Positions 37,471-46,125 of a DNA stretch of 64,000 nt are shown here, in pieces (the stretch's first letter is position 1; each line of letters starts with the position of its first letter). Source of the DNA: G963664835 sp965220775 (GTDB lineage Bacteria > Chloroflexota > UBA6077 > FW602-bin22 > JBCLEL01); the NCBI GenBank assembly GCA_965220775.1, contig OZ244845.1, positions 930,001-994,000 on the forward strand, written 5' to 3'. A model generated the notes under the pieces. It did not search any database, was not told where the DNA came from, and saw only the letters and a list, made by a program, of their open reading frames with translations. Made by a program: the position numbers and the translations under genes.

Positions 37471-39225
37471 TCAGCCTGTCGCCGGCGTAAGCTCCTGGAT
37501 CCGGCTATCGTTGACGGCTTTGACCAGCGCCACGAAGCTGTCCAGCGCCTGGGCTCCTAGGTTCTCGCCTGTTCTCAGTCTGACCGATACGGTGCCGGCT
37601 TGCGCCTCCCGGTCGCCGACGATGAGCATATAGGGCACTTTCTGCAACTGCGCCTCTCTGATCTTGTAGTTGACTTTCTCCCGCCGGCTATCGATTTCTG
37701 CTCGCAGACCGGCTGATTTTAGAGCCGCAGCCACCGTTTCGGCGTACTCGAGATGCCGGTCGGCTATCGGCAGGACCTGTACCTGGGTTGGAGCGATCCA
37801 TACCGGGAACGCGCCGGCGAAATTCTCGACCAGCACCCCAAAGAACCGCTCCATGGATCCGAGGAGGGCCCTATGCACCATATACGGCCGGTGCTGTTTA
37901 CCATCGGCGCCGACAAAACTCAGATCAAAGCGCTCAGGGAGATTGAAATCGAACTGAACCGTCGTGCACTGCCAGGCTCGTCCAACCGCGTCTTTGATAT
38001 TCAGGTCGATCTTGGGACCATAGAATGCCCCCCCACCCTCATCAACCTCATATTCCACTCCACGGTCGTCGAGCACTTTGCGTAACGCATCCGTGGCCCG
38101 ATCCCATTGCTCGTTGTCGCCAACCGCCTTTTCTGGGCGCGTCGAAACGAACGTCTCAAACTCGGTGAACCCGAACGCGCCGAGGATGAACATCGTCAGA
38201 TCGAGAACGCCGGCGAGCTCCGACACAACCTGGTCCGGCCGACAGAAGATATGAGAGTCGTCCTGAGTGAATCCCCTAACCCTCATCAGGCCATGCAGTA
38301 CGCCGGCGCGTTCGTAGCGGTAGACCGTACCCAACTCTCCCAACCGCATGGGCAGGTCGCGGTAGCTCCGCAGTGCGTTCTTGTAGATCATGATGTGGAA
38401 TGGGCAATTCATGGGTTTGAGGTAATACTCTTGTTCATCTACGGCTATCCCAGAGAACATATTCTCTTTGAAAAAATCGAGGTGTCCGCTCGACTGCCAC
38501 AGATTGGAGCGGCCTATGTGCGGCGTATACACGAGGTCATAGCCGGCGTCGTAGTGCGCGTCTCGCCAAAAGTTTTCGATCTCGTTGCGAACCCGTCCCC
38601 CCTTTGGGTGCCAAAGAATAAGTCCAGCACCGGTTTGGTCGTGGTGGATGCTGAACAGATCGAGCTCGCGTCCCAAGCGGCGATGATCGCGCCGCTGCGC
38701 CTCTTCCATTCTGTGTATGTGATCGGCTAACTCGGCGGAAGTCGGCCAAGCAGTGCCGTAGATGCGCTGGAGCATGGGCCGGTGTTCGTCCCCGCGCCAG
38801 TAGGCGCCGGCGATGTTGAGCAGCTTGAAAGGACCCACCTTCGAGGTGGTGCCGACGTGTGGGCCGCGGCAGAGGTCCGTGAATGCGTTCTGTGTGTAGA
38901 AGCTGACGCTCTCCTCGCCGGCGGCGGCCAAATCTTCTATCAACTCGACTTTGTAAGGCTGATCGCGGTCGCGGTAGTATTCAAGCGCGTCTTCGACGGA
39001 CATCTCGCTGAACTCGAACGACGCATTGGACGACACGATCTTCTTCATCTTTTTCTCGATGGTCTTTAGGTCGTCCGGCGTCAAAGCCCTGGGCAACTCG
39101 AAATCGTAGTAGAAGCCGTCCTCGATTGGCGGCCCTATCGCAAGCCGCGCGGTCGGGAATATGGCCGTCACCGCCTCGGCCATCACGTGCGAAGCGGAAT
39201 GGCGCATTCGTTCAAGATCGTTCAT
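37471..39225 (-). CDS. thrS: Threonyl-tRNA synthetase without TGS domain
   Basis: Charges tRNA(Thr) and edits Ser-tRNA(Thr). 584 residues, about 60 fewer than E. coli ThrS: the N-terminal TGS domain is missing, and the protein begins at the editing domain, whose zinc-like ligands are H9/H13 (HSASH) and C119/H123 (CRGPH). In the catalytic core, zinc ligands are the Cys in KPMNCPFHIMIY, the His in RAGVLHGLMRVRGFTQDD and the His in YMVHRALLGSMERF. The anticodon domain follows (VLPIADRHLEYAETVAAAL). AAGGAGG lies six bases before ATG 39225. Expression is controlled by the T-box leader upstream. Confidence 0.95.
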   Translation of the reverse strand: MNDLERMRHSASHVMAEAVTAIFPTARLAIGPPIEDGFYYDFELPRALTPDDLKTIEKKMKKIVSSNASFEFSEMSVEDALEYYRDRDQPYKVELIEDLAAAGEESVSFYTQNAFTDLCRGPHVGTTSKVGPFKLLNIAGAYWRGDEHRPMLQRIYGTAWPTSAELADHIHRMEEAQRRDHRRLGRELDLFSIHHDQTGAGLILWHPKGGRVRNEIENFWRDAHYDAGYDLVYTPHIGRSNLWQSSGHLDFFKENMFSGIAVDEQEYYLKPMNCPFHIMIYKNALRSYRDLPMRLGELGTVYRYERAGVLHGLMRVRGFTQDDSHIFCRPDQVVSELAGVLDLTMFILGAFGFTEFETFVSTRPEKAVGDNEQWDRATDALRKVLDDRGVEYEVDEGGGAFYGPKIDLNIKDAVGRAWQCTTVQFDFNLPERFDLSFVGADGKQHRPYMVHRALLGSMERFFGVLVENFAGAFPVWIAPTQVQVLPIADRHLEYAETVAAALKSAGLRAEIDSRREKVNYKIREAQLQKVPYMLIVGDREAQAGTVSVRLRTGENLGAQALDSFVALVKAVNDSRIQELTPATG

Positions 39226-39312
39226 TTATTGCCTCCTTGGCTATTGGTTAGATAGGCGCTTGTCGGACTCAGCTTTTTGGCTCTCTTTGATTCCACTGGG
39301 CGCGCGTCGGCC

Positions 39313-39595
39313 ATAAAAAAATCCCTCCGCCCCGCCAGGGACGAAAGGAATTCAATCGCGGTTCCACCCCGCTTCGCCGGCCCATGAGTCAAGGTCGACG
39401 CGCTCGATTAGCTATGTAACGGTGGCAATCCGGAGACCTCTATCCTGCCAGCTTCTCAGCCGGCGCGGCTTCAAGGCTCGACTCACGGGTGGTCTTCATC
39501 GTCAGTTTCCCGGAAAGGCTCTCAGCCGGTGGCCCTTCCTCTCTGAGGGTTTCCCGAACGACTACTCGTCCCGATCAACGCCATGTCTGATATTG
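39313..39595 (-). promoter_or_regulatory. T-box riboswitch leader of thrS (specifier ACC)
   Basis: Senses uncharged tRNA(Thr) and lets transcription continue into thrS. Read on the minus strand: the T-box sequence GGGGTGGAACCGCG is at 39357-39370 with CGTCCCT just downstream. Stem I features are upstream: a GACGAGTAGTCG segment near 39563, AGAGAGG, GGCTGAGAG, and GAAGACCACCCGTGAG with a threonine ACC specifier at about 39488-39493. The sequence ends in a terminator stem TCCCT/AGGGA with seven U. All parts are in the order known for T-boxes. The exact 5' limit is an estimate. Confidence 0.9.
39315..39341 (-). terminator. T-box-controlled intrinsic terminator
   Basis: On the minus strand TCCCT (39337-39341) and AGGGA (39322-39326) flank a GGCGGGGCGG loop region and run into seven T (39315-39321). 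The CGTCCCT part can instead pair with the T-box, forming the antiterminator. Confidence 0.8.
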
Positions 39596-39607
39596 ATATG
39601 TACGCCG

Positions 39608-39636
39608 ATTATACAGTGTCTGGGCACCATTTCCAA
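39608..39636 (-). promoter_or_regulatory. Promoter of the thrS T-box leader
   Basis: On the minus strand TTGGAA (39631-39636), exactly 17 bases, then a perfect TATAAT (39608-39613). Transcription would start near 39601, giving a leader of about 375 nt before the thrS ATG. Confidence 0.75.
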
Positions 39637-39659
39637 CCCGTGTGTGTCGCGACCGCCGT

Positions 39660-39985
39660 TTGCTTCCCTCACTGGTACGAAATTAGACGGTTCCCGCCAC
39701 GCCGGCGATCGAAAGAAAAATGTAGGGCTGGGGCTTGTCCCCAGCCGAGGACGTTCGGCAGGCCGGCCGGCGAATCCCGCCACGCACGCTCTCGCAATAC
39801 TCCATCGTTCTCCGATCTCGTCATTACTGCGATCAAAGGCATGCCCCGTACCCTGATACAGGGCCGGAATCCGGGTGGAGGCGTGAACGTTGCCAGCGAA
39901 ACTCGAACAATTGCCCCAACCAACACGCCCAATCTCATACTTTCGTGTGCCGGTTGCGACCGGCATGGGCGATTGGGAAGCACCG
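39660..39985. repeat. Dispersed repeat units upstream of the thrS leader
   Basis: No gene. Contains the hairpin unit GTAGGGCTGGGGCTTGTCCCC (about 39722), GGCATGCCCCGTACCCTGAT (about 39839) and a TGCCGGTTGCGACCGGCA hairpin followed by TGGGCGATTGG (about 39950). All three modules are shared with the array at 16.3 kb or the element at 31.7 kb, here as single diverged copies. Confidence 0.6.
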
Positions 39986-40057
39986 CGCCGCTCTCCGTAA
40001 GTCCCGCCATTCACTCTTCGATTGGCGATCCATCTCGCTTACGAACATTGGCGCGCA

Positions 40058-40085
40058 TTGACAAACTTTAGGTAATCGTTATATT
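40058..40085 (+). promoter_or_regulatory. Promoter of the small-gene/tusA/dsrE2 operon
   Basis: Perfect TTGACA (40058-40063), 16-base spacer and TATATT (40080-40085, 5 of 6). Transcription would start near 40092, about 210 nt before the tusA-like gene. Confidence 0.6.
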
Positions 40086-40164
40086 AGTTGAGCAATGCAA
40101 TCTTGTTTCTAGGTTATCGCCTCCGGCGCAGGGTTCGAGCGAGATCGCTATCACTAAGGTAAAA

Positions 40165-40266
40165 ATGCAAAACAAGCGTCTAGACCGGCCAACTGTTCCA
40201 GGCGGAGAATTGAGGGATCCAGATCAGCGCAAGAATGCGTTCGAAAACATGCGAATCGCCCGGTAG
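40165..40266 (+). CDS. Possible 33-residue small protein upstream of the tusA-like gene
   Basis: ATG 40165 to TAG 40264-40266 with AAGG six bases before the start. The peptide is highly charged (begins MQNKRLDRPTVPGG, ends ENMRIAR) and has no membrane segment. It lies inside the long leader of the tusA-dsrE2 operon, 39 bp before the next start, in the same direction. It could be a real micro-protein or a leader peptide that sets translation of the next gene. I recognise no family; conservation in relatives would decide. Confidence 0.35.
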   Translation: MQNKRLDRPTVPGGELRDPDQRKNAFENMRIAR

Positions 40267-40305
40267 TAAACGAAAACGCGCGCCGATGCGCGAAGGAAAG
40301 GACCA

Positions 40306-40548
40306 ATGAATACAACGCTGAAAGTCGATCAGACCATAGACTGCGTAGGCACGTTCTGTCCGGTGCCAATAATTCGGGCGCGGGACGCGATTAGGAGAAT
40401 GTCTCCGGGCCAGATCTTGGAGGTCGTCGCCACCGATCCAGGTTCGTTGGGTGATTTCCCGGCGTTCTCGAGGAACACCGGACACGAGCTAATCCGAACT
40501 GACAATAGCGAGAAAACGTACAGATATTACATCCGAGTAGCAGGCTAG
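40306..40548 (+). CDS. TusA/SirA/YedF-like sulfurtransferase
   Basis: An 80-residue sulfur-carrier protein that holds a persulfide on a conserved cysteine. The family CPxP motif is TFCPVPIIRARDAI, with the active Cys at position 18; a second Cys at 13 is less usual. The C-terminal part LEVVATDPGSLGDFPAFSRNTGHELI matches the TusA fold. AAGGAAAGGA lies five bases upstream of the ATG. A DsrE2-type protein follows after 12 bp, the pairing known from sulfur-trafficking operons (TusA-DsrE). Here no dsr, hdr-like or rhodanese gene accompanies them. Confidence 0.88.
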   Translation: MNTTLKVDQTIDCVGTFCPVPIIRARDAIRRMSPGQILEVVATDPGSLGDFPAFSRNTGHELIRTDNSEKTYRYYIRVAG

Positions 40549-40560
40549 AGGAGGCTCGAA

Positions 40561-41184
40561 ATGGCTGCCGAACTCACCGCATTAGATCCCGCTATCGAGA
40601 CCAAGATAAACGAGCTGGTAAATGCGAGGGTGAACGAAGCTCTGAAGGAGCAGTTCGCCTCGCTAACCGCCAATCGGGCGAGCGGAGAGCCGGGGGAAAC
40701 TAAGAGCCGGAAACGGCTGGCTCTGGTGGCGTCCAAGGGATCGCTCGATATGGCGTACCCACCGCTTATCCTCGCAACATCCGCGGCTGCAATGGATTGG
40801 GAAGTTGGCGTGTTCTTCACTTTCTACGGCCTAGACATTCTCAACCGAAACAAGGTCGGCAGCCTGAAGGTCGCGCCCCTGGCCAATCCGGCGATGCCGG
40901 CTCCAATTGGCAATATCGCGGTGCCGAATCTGATCGGGGCTATTCCTGGAATGACCTCGATAGCCACCTATATGATGCGGGGCTGGATGAATCGCGCCAA
41001 GGTACCGGCCGTTACGGAGTTGCTCGACGTAGCGAAAGAGAGCGGAGTGAATCTCTTCGCTTGCACCACGACGATGGGCGTCATGCGCGTCAAGGAAGAA
41101 GAAATCGTCGAGGGAGTCCAATTCGCCGGCGCGGCCGCGTTCCTGGATTACGCATCTGATGCGAACGTCTCGCTATTCATATAG
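40561..41184 (+). CDS. DsrE/DsrF/DrsH-like (DsrE2) sulfur-relay protein
   Basis: A 207-residue DsrE2-type protein (PF13686-like). An N-terminal charged helical segment (about residues 10-50) precedes the DsrE fold: LALVASKGSLDMAYPPLILATSAAAMDW, TFYGLDILNRNK, then PAVTELLDVAKESGVNLFACTTTMGVM with a likely persulfide-carrying Cys in FACTTT, and VQFAGAAAFLDYA at the end. AGGAGG lies six bases before the ATG and overlaps the tusA stop, so the two are cotranslated. Likely function is to exchange sulfane sulfur with the TusA partner; the final acceptor is not visible. Confidence 0.85.
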   Translation: MAAELTALDPAIETKINELVNARVNEALKEQFASLTANRASGEPGETKSRKRLALVASKGSLDMAYPPLILATSAAAMDWEVGVFFTFYGLDILNRNKVGSLKVAPLANPAMPAPIGNIAVPNLIGAIPGMTSIATYMMRGWMNRAKVPAVTELLDVAKESGVNLFACTTTMGVMRVKEEEIVEGVQFAGAAAFLDYASDANVSLFI

Positions 41185-41235
41185 CGGCGCTTCTGTTCGA
41201 TCATAGATCCGGACTTGGCTGGAGACCGAGGGAGG

Positions 41236-44200
41236 TTACCGGGGCGAGGCGGTTCGCCCGGCTTGGCTGGCTGCTAAACGAGCTCCGTCGGTGCGGGCGG
41301 TCTTGCCGTCCGCGCTCAGACTTGCCTCTTTCCAGTTTTTCCCGTTGCTCGCGCGTGATACCGAATGCTGTTTTATGATCCTGACCGTCGCGTCACGGCC
41401 TTCAGTGGATACAACCGGCGGATGCGGCGCCACTTTCCAAAACTTCGGAAGATGTGTGGGCCAGTCGTCAAGTATCAATTTGGCTTGCTGGCTTCCGGTT
41501 GCCTCGAAATGCGCTGTAATCATCTCTAGCAGCAACTCATCCTCTCCGGGCGACACACTCTCCAGAGAAATTAGCTCTGGGTTGTAACGTCCCTCGAAGA
41601 GGTTGTTCTCGTCCAGTACGTATGCGAGCCCGGCGGACATGCCGGCGCCGAAGTTGCGCCCAGTCGGTCCTAGGACCACCACCACGCCGGCTGTCATATA
41701 CTCGCAGGCGTGATCACCCACACCTTCGACCACCGCTCGGGCCCCACTATTGCGCACCCCGAACCGCTCACCGGCCCGGCCGGCGACAAAGAGTCTGCCT
41801 CCTGTCGCGCCATAAAGTACCGTATTTCCAACGATCGTGTTTTGGCCCCATGAGAATCGGGCACTCGCCGGAGGATGGACGACGATCTCACCACCGGACA
41901 TACCCTTGCCCACGTAGTCATTGGCTTCGCCGACCAACTTCAAACGCATTCCTTCGGTGCACCACGCGCCAAAGCTCTGTCCGGCGCTGCCGGTGAAACT
42001 CAAATCGATCAACCCATCCGGCAAGCCTCTCGATCCGTAGCGGCGGGCGACCTCGCCGGCGAGCCGACCGCCGACCGTCCGATTGTTACTTCGGATCGCG
42101 TAGCTTCTGCTTACCGGCAATTTCTCGTCGAGCGCCAACTGGACGTCGTCTATGATTTTCAGATCCAACGGGTCGTCGGGCTGATCGTTTCTAGGCTGCT
42201 GACACCGGTGCGGCCGGTCCTTACTTGGATCGACGTCCGCCAACACTTGCTTGAGGTCGAGTTGATTTGACCGCGTGTGGTCTCGTGGGATCTGCCGGAG
42301 GAGATCCACTTGGCCGATGACTTCCTCCAGCGAGCGATAGCCTAGCTCTGCTAGTAATTCGCGAACTTCGCGGGCGACCAATGTCAGATAATTGATCAGC
42401 ATCTCCGGCTTGCCGTCGAACTTGGCCCTCAGGTCTTCGCGTTGGGTCGCTATTCCGGTGGGGCAGGTGTTCAGATGACATTGGCGCGCCATGTCGCAGC
42501 CAATCGCTACCACAGACGCGGTGCCAAACCCGAACTCCTCCGCGCCCAACATCGCGGCGATCACGACGTCTCGCCCGGTCTTCATCCCGCCGTCGGTACG
42601 CAGTATCACTCGGCCTCGGAGGTCGTTTAAGACCAGCACCTGCTGTGTCTCGGAGAGCCCGATCTCCCAGGGACAGCCCGCACCCTTGATCGAGCTCAGA
42701 GGCGACGCGCCGGTGCCACCGTCCTGGCCGCTGATCAGAATGTAATCGGCATGCGCCTTGGCTACGCCGGCGGCGATTGTTCCCACCCCAGACTCAGCGA
42801 CCAACTTGACGCCAACCTTGGCGCGGGGATTGGCTTGTTTCAGATCGTATATCAGCTGGGCGAGGTCCTCGATGCTATATATGTCGTGATGGGGCGGCGG
42901 AGAGATCAAGGGGATGCCGGGGATAGCGTGCCGGAACCTGGCTATCATCCTCGAGACCTTGTGGGCCGGCAGCTGTCCTCCTTCGCCCGGCTTGGAGCCC
43001 TGGGCCATCTTGATCTCTAGCTCGGCGGCATGTACGAGATAGTCGGTGGTCACCCCAAAACGGGCCGATGCTACCTGCTTCGTCTTGTTGTTCCGCGAGT
43101 CGCCGCTGTCGAGAGTCTGGTACCAGGATGGATCTTCGCCGCCCTCACCGGTGTTACTGCGCGCGCCAATGCGATTCATCGCTACGGAAATCGTTTGATG
43201 CGCCTCTGGGCTCAGTGCGCCCAGCGACATCGCTTGGGCGGTGAAACGCCGGCGTATCGACTCTATCGATTCGACCTCTTCTACCGGAATTGGCTCCTGC
43301 GCTACAAACTCGAGTAGGTCTCGCAGGTTGGCCGGCTCCCGCCCGTTGATCGTCTCGGAGTATTGTTTGTAAATCTCGTAGTCGCCGGTTTGAGCCGCCT
43401 TCTGCAGCGTGCGGACGTTCCTCGGATTAAAGCCGTGGTACTCGCCCTGCCGCCGGAATCGATAAAAGCCGTAGTCCGGCAAACGACCCGCCAGATTGGC
43501 CCTAAACGCCTCCTCGTGCCGAGCCAGTACATCTTCGGCGATCTCGCCCAATCCGATTCCCCTTACCCGCGAGGGCGTATCGGTGAAATATCGATCTATC
43601 ACATCTTGATCGATACCTATCGCCTCGAATATTTGGGCTCCTCGGTAACCGGACAGGGTCGAAATACCCATCTTCGAGATGATCTTGAGCAGCCCTTCCG
43701 TGGTCGCCTTGCGGAAGTTGTAAATGGCATCGCCCAGAGTGATCTTGTCGTCATCGCGCTGCCGCTCGACCAAGGCTCTTATCGTTTCAAGAGCCAGGTA
43801 AGGATTGACCGCACTGACGCCAAATCCAATCAGTACCGCGATGTGGTGCACGTCCCAGACCTGGCCCGTCTCGGCGATTATGTCCGCGCGCATGCGCTTG
43901 CCGGCCCGGATCAAGTGGTGATGGACTGCGCCGGCCGCCAGAATCATCGGTATCGCCGCCAGTTCGGAATCGACGCCTCGGTCGCTGAGAATCAGAATCG
44001 TGCTGCCGGCGCTTATCGACTCCTCGGCCCGTTGGCACAACGACTCGAGCGCCGTTTCCAATCCCTCGGTCCCATCTTTGCTGTCCATTAACGTGTAAAG
44101 AGTCACTGGCCTGAAGTCGTCGCCGAGCCCTCTTATCTCCTCAAGTTCGCCGTCGAGCAGGATCGGGTTCTCGATGTGTAATATGCGCGCGTGTTTTTCG

Positions 44201-45882
44201 GTCTCCGTCAAGAGATTGCCGCGCCGGCCCAAGTAAGAATCTAAGGACATCACCAACTGCTCGCGCAACGGGTCTATCGGAGGATTGGTCACCTGGGCGA
44301 ACCGCTGCTTGAAGAAATGATGAAGCGACCGTGGCTGGCTCGATAGGATTGGCAGCGGAGTATCGTCACCCATCGACCAGATGGGCTCCTTGCCCTCGAG
44401 ATCCATTGGCTCCAAGACGAATTTGAGCTCTTCATTGGTAAGCGAGTTAGTGCGCTGTAAACGCCCCAATTCGGCCGGATCGATCCGACCATTCGACAAC
44501 GCCTCGCTGCCGAGCTTTAGGGTCTGATCGAGGCGCACAACCTGTCTATCTAGCCAATCTGCATAAGGGCGCCGCTTGGAGTAGCGAGACTTGATCTCGT
44601 CATTTTTGAGTAGTTTTGCCTCGACCGTGTCGACCGCGATCATGCTTCCAGGGCCCAGACGACCCTTCTCCACAATCTCTTCGTCTGGCAGGTCGACGAT
44701 CCCGACTTCCGATCCCATCACCACAAGTCCATCCGCAGTGATCTTGTAACGAGCCGGGCGGAGACCATTCCGGTCGAGCACCGCACCGACCGTCAAACCG
44801 TCGGTGAACGCAAGGGCCGCCGGACCATCCCACGGCTCCATCAAACACGCGTGGTACTCGTAGAATGCCCTTCTCGCGGGTTCCATATCCGGCATGTTCT
44901 CCCACGCCTCCGGCACCAGCATCAGCATCGTGTGCAGGACGTCGCGGCCGGAGAGACTGATCGTTTCTAGCACATTGTCTAGATTCGCCGAATCGCTGCC
45001 GCCCGGCTGAATGATTGGCCTAATCTTTCCCGTTTGATCTCCCCAGACGGCCGAGGCCATCTCCGGTTCGCGGGCGCGAGTCCAGTTGAAGTTACCCTGA
45101 AGCGTGTTGATCTCGCCATTGTGACCTAGCATTCGGAAGGGCTGTGCTAAATGCCAGGTCGGAAACGTGTTTGTGCTATAGCGCTGGTGGAACAACGCAA
45201 GCGAGCTCTCAAATTCCGGGTCGGTCAGGTCAAGATAGAAGGCCGGCAGCTGTGGCGCGACAAAGAGGCCCTTGTAGACAATCGTTCGGTGGGACATCGA
45301 TGGCACGTAGAAGTCCGTTATGCCGGCAGCCTTGGCGCGGGCCTCGGCCTCTTTGCGGGCCAGAAAAAGTCGCCGCTCGTATTGCTCGCCGGACATCGGC
45401 TCGATAGGGACCAACATCAGCTGCTGGATATCTGGCCTGGTGTCCAGGGCCTTATCGCCCAGCGCGTCTAAGTCGACCGGTACCGATCGCCATCCAAGAA
45501 CCTTCAATTCTTGTCTGCTAGCCGCCTGCTCCAACCAACCACGGCATGCCGCGTTAGATTCGTAGTCTTCTCGGGGCAAGAACACCATACCGACCGCCAA
45601 ATCACGGATATTTGGCAGGGAAATGCCCAGCGTAGCTAGCTCACGCCCAAATAGCTTCCTAGGGATCTGGGTGATAACTCCGGCCCCATCGCCGGTCTTG
45701 GCGTCGCCGCCGATCGCACCCCTGTGAGTAACGTTGATTACTGACTGCACGGCCTTGCGAACAACGTCATGGCTTGCCTTGCCGTTGATGTTGGCGACAA
45801 AACCAACCCCGCACGAATCGTGCTCAAGCTTCGGGTCGTAGAGCGTATCGCGATAGTCGGGGACTATTTGTCCATCATTCAT
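41236..45882 (-). CDS. gltB: Glutamate synthase large (alpha) subunit
   Basis: Forms two glutamates from glutamine and 2-oxoglutarate. 1548 residues. A 23-residue propeptide precedes the N-terminal nucleophile Cys24 (DSCGVGFVANINGKASHDVV), as in Ntn amidotransferases. The central and FMN domains follow (GEGGEDPSWYQTL, KPGEGGQLPAHKVS, SGQDGGTGASPLSSIKGAG), with [3Fe-4S] cysteines in ARQCHLNTCPTGIATQ. The beta-helix C-terminal domain ends in a variable lysine/alanine-rich tail. No gltD (small subunit) lies next to it, so it may pair with a distant GltD or use ferredoxin. It is preceded by a long structured leader. Confidence 0.95.
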   Translation of the reverse strand: MNDGQIVPDYRDTLYDPKLEHDSCGVGFVANINGKASHDVVRKAVQSVINVTHRGAIGGDAKTGDGAGVITQIPRKLFGRELATLGISLPNIRDLAVGMVFLPREDYESNAACRGWLEQAASRQELKVLGWRSVPVDLDALGDKALDTRPDIQQLMLVPIEPMSGEQYERRLFLARKEAEARAKAAGITDFYVPSMSHRTIVYKGLFVAPQLPAFYLDLTDPEFESSLALFHQRYSTNTFPTWHLAQPFRMLGHNGEINTLQGNFNWTRAREPEMASAVWGDQTGKIRPIIQPGGSDSANLDNVLETISLSGRDVLHTMLMLVPEAWENMPDMEPARRAFYEYHACLMEPWDGPAALAFTDGLTVGAVLDRNGLRPARYKITADGLVVMGSEVGIVDLPDEEIVEKGRLGPGSMIAVDTVEAKLLKNDEIKSRYSKRRPYADWLDRQVVRLDQTLKLGSEALSNGRIDPAELGRLQRTNSLTNEELKFVLEPMDLEGKEPIWSMGDDTPLPILSSQPRSLHHFFKQRFAQVTNPPIDPLREQLVMSLDSYLGRRGNLLTETEKHARILHIENPILLDGELEEIRGLGDDFRPVTLYTLMDSKDGTEGLETALESLCQRAEESISAGSTILILSDRGVDSELAAIPMILAAGAVHHHLIRAGKRMRADIIAETGQVWDVHHIAVLIGFGVSAVNPYLALETIRALVERQRDDDKITLGDAIYNFRKATTEGLLKIISKMGISTLSGYRGAQIFEAIGIDQDVIDRYFTDTPSRVRGIGLGEIAEDVLARHEEAFRANLAGRLPDYGFYRFRRQGEYHGFNPRNVRTLQKAAQTGDYEIYKQYSETINGREPANLRDLLEFVAQEPIPVEEVESIESIRRRFTAQAMSLGALSPEAHQTISVAMNRIGARSNTGEGGEDPSWYQTLDSGDSRNNKTKQVASARFGVTTDYLVHAAELEIKMAQGSKPGEGGQLPAHKVSRMIARFRHAIPGIPLISPPPHHDIYSIEDLAQLIYDLKQANPRAKVGVKLVAESGVGTIAAGVAKAHADYILISGQDGGTGASPLSSIKGAGCPWEIGLSETQQVLVLNDLRGRVILRTDGGMKTGRDVVIAAMLGAEEFGFGTASVVAIGCDMARQCHLNTCPTGIATQREDLRAKFDGKPEMLINYLTLVAREVRELLAELGYRSLEEVIGQVDLLRQIPRDHTRSNQLDLKQVLADVDPSKDRPHRCQQPRNDQPDDPLDLKIIDDVQLALDEKLPVSRSYAIRSNNRTVGGRLAGEVARRYGSRGLPDGLIDLSFTGSAGQSFGAWCTEGMRLKLVGEANDYVGKGMSGGEIVVHPPASARFSWGQNTIVGNTVLYGATGGRLFVAGRAGERFGVRNSGARAVVEGVGDHACEYMTAGVVVVLGPTGRNFGAGMSAGLAYVLDENNLFEGRYNPELISLESVSPGEDELLLEMITAHFEATGSQQAKLILDDWPTHLPKFWKVAPHPPVVSTEGRDATVRIIKQHSVSRASNGKNWKEASLSADGKTARTDGARLAASQAGRTASPR

Positions 45883-45928
45883 GACAATGTTCTCAGAGTA
45901 GTCGGCTCTTCAATACGTTCCCTCACTA

Positions 45929-45956
45929 TTACGTATACGAATACGTATACGTAAAA
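45929..45956. repeat. Near-palindrome with two CGTATACG cores upstream of gltB
   Basis: The stretch from TTACGTATACG to ATACGTATACGTAA reads almost the same on both strands. It lies about 50-75 bases before the gltB start codon and directly after the last leader hairpin in transcription order. It could be an operator or part of the leader RNA fold. Confidence 0.5.
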
Positions 45957-46125
45957 TCCACCGCTTGCCACGCGTACAAAGCGGTGGAGTGCACTATCGG
46001 GGTCAACGAGCCCCCATCAATAGTGACCGTTCATAAAGGCCTAGCGCGATCGAAACGGTCACTCTGTCGCCCCTACGCTATACCCAAACTCGCCACGGGC
46101 GTCCTGTACACAGGCACAACACGCC
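45957..46125 (-). promoter_or_regulatory. Structured leader RNA of gltB (candidate cis-regulatory RNA)
   Basis: On the transcribed (minus) strand, in order: hairpin 46098-46125 (GGCGT/ACGCC around CCTGT/ACAGG); hairpin 46023-46062 (9-bp GTGACCGTT/AACGGTCAC, 22-base loop); hairpin 45992-46025 (CACTAT/ATAGTG plus GGGG/CCCC); hairpin 45957-45988 (10-bp TCCACCGCTT/AAGCGGTGGA, 12-base loop) followed by four U. The second and third hairpins share the GTG at 46023-46025, so they compete. This looks like an attenuator or riboswitch; I could not match it to a known class. Confidence 0.55.

Noticed and set aside
38107..38730. 207-residue plus-strand frame within thrS
   Set aside because: Antisense to conserved ThrS catalytic motifs.
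40095..40112. Five-codon frame just after the tusA operon promoter
   Set aside because: Too short and without a ribosome site; expected by chance.
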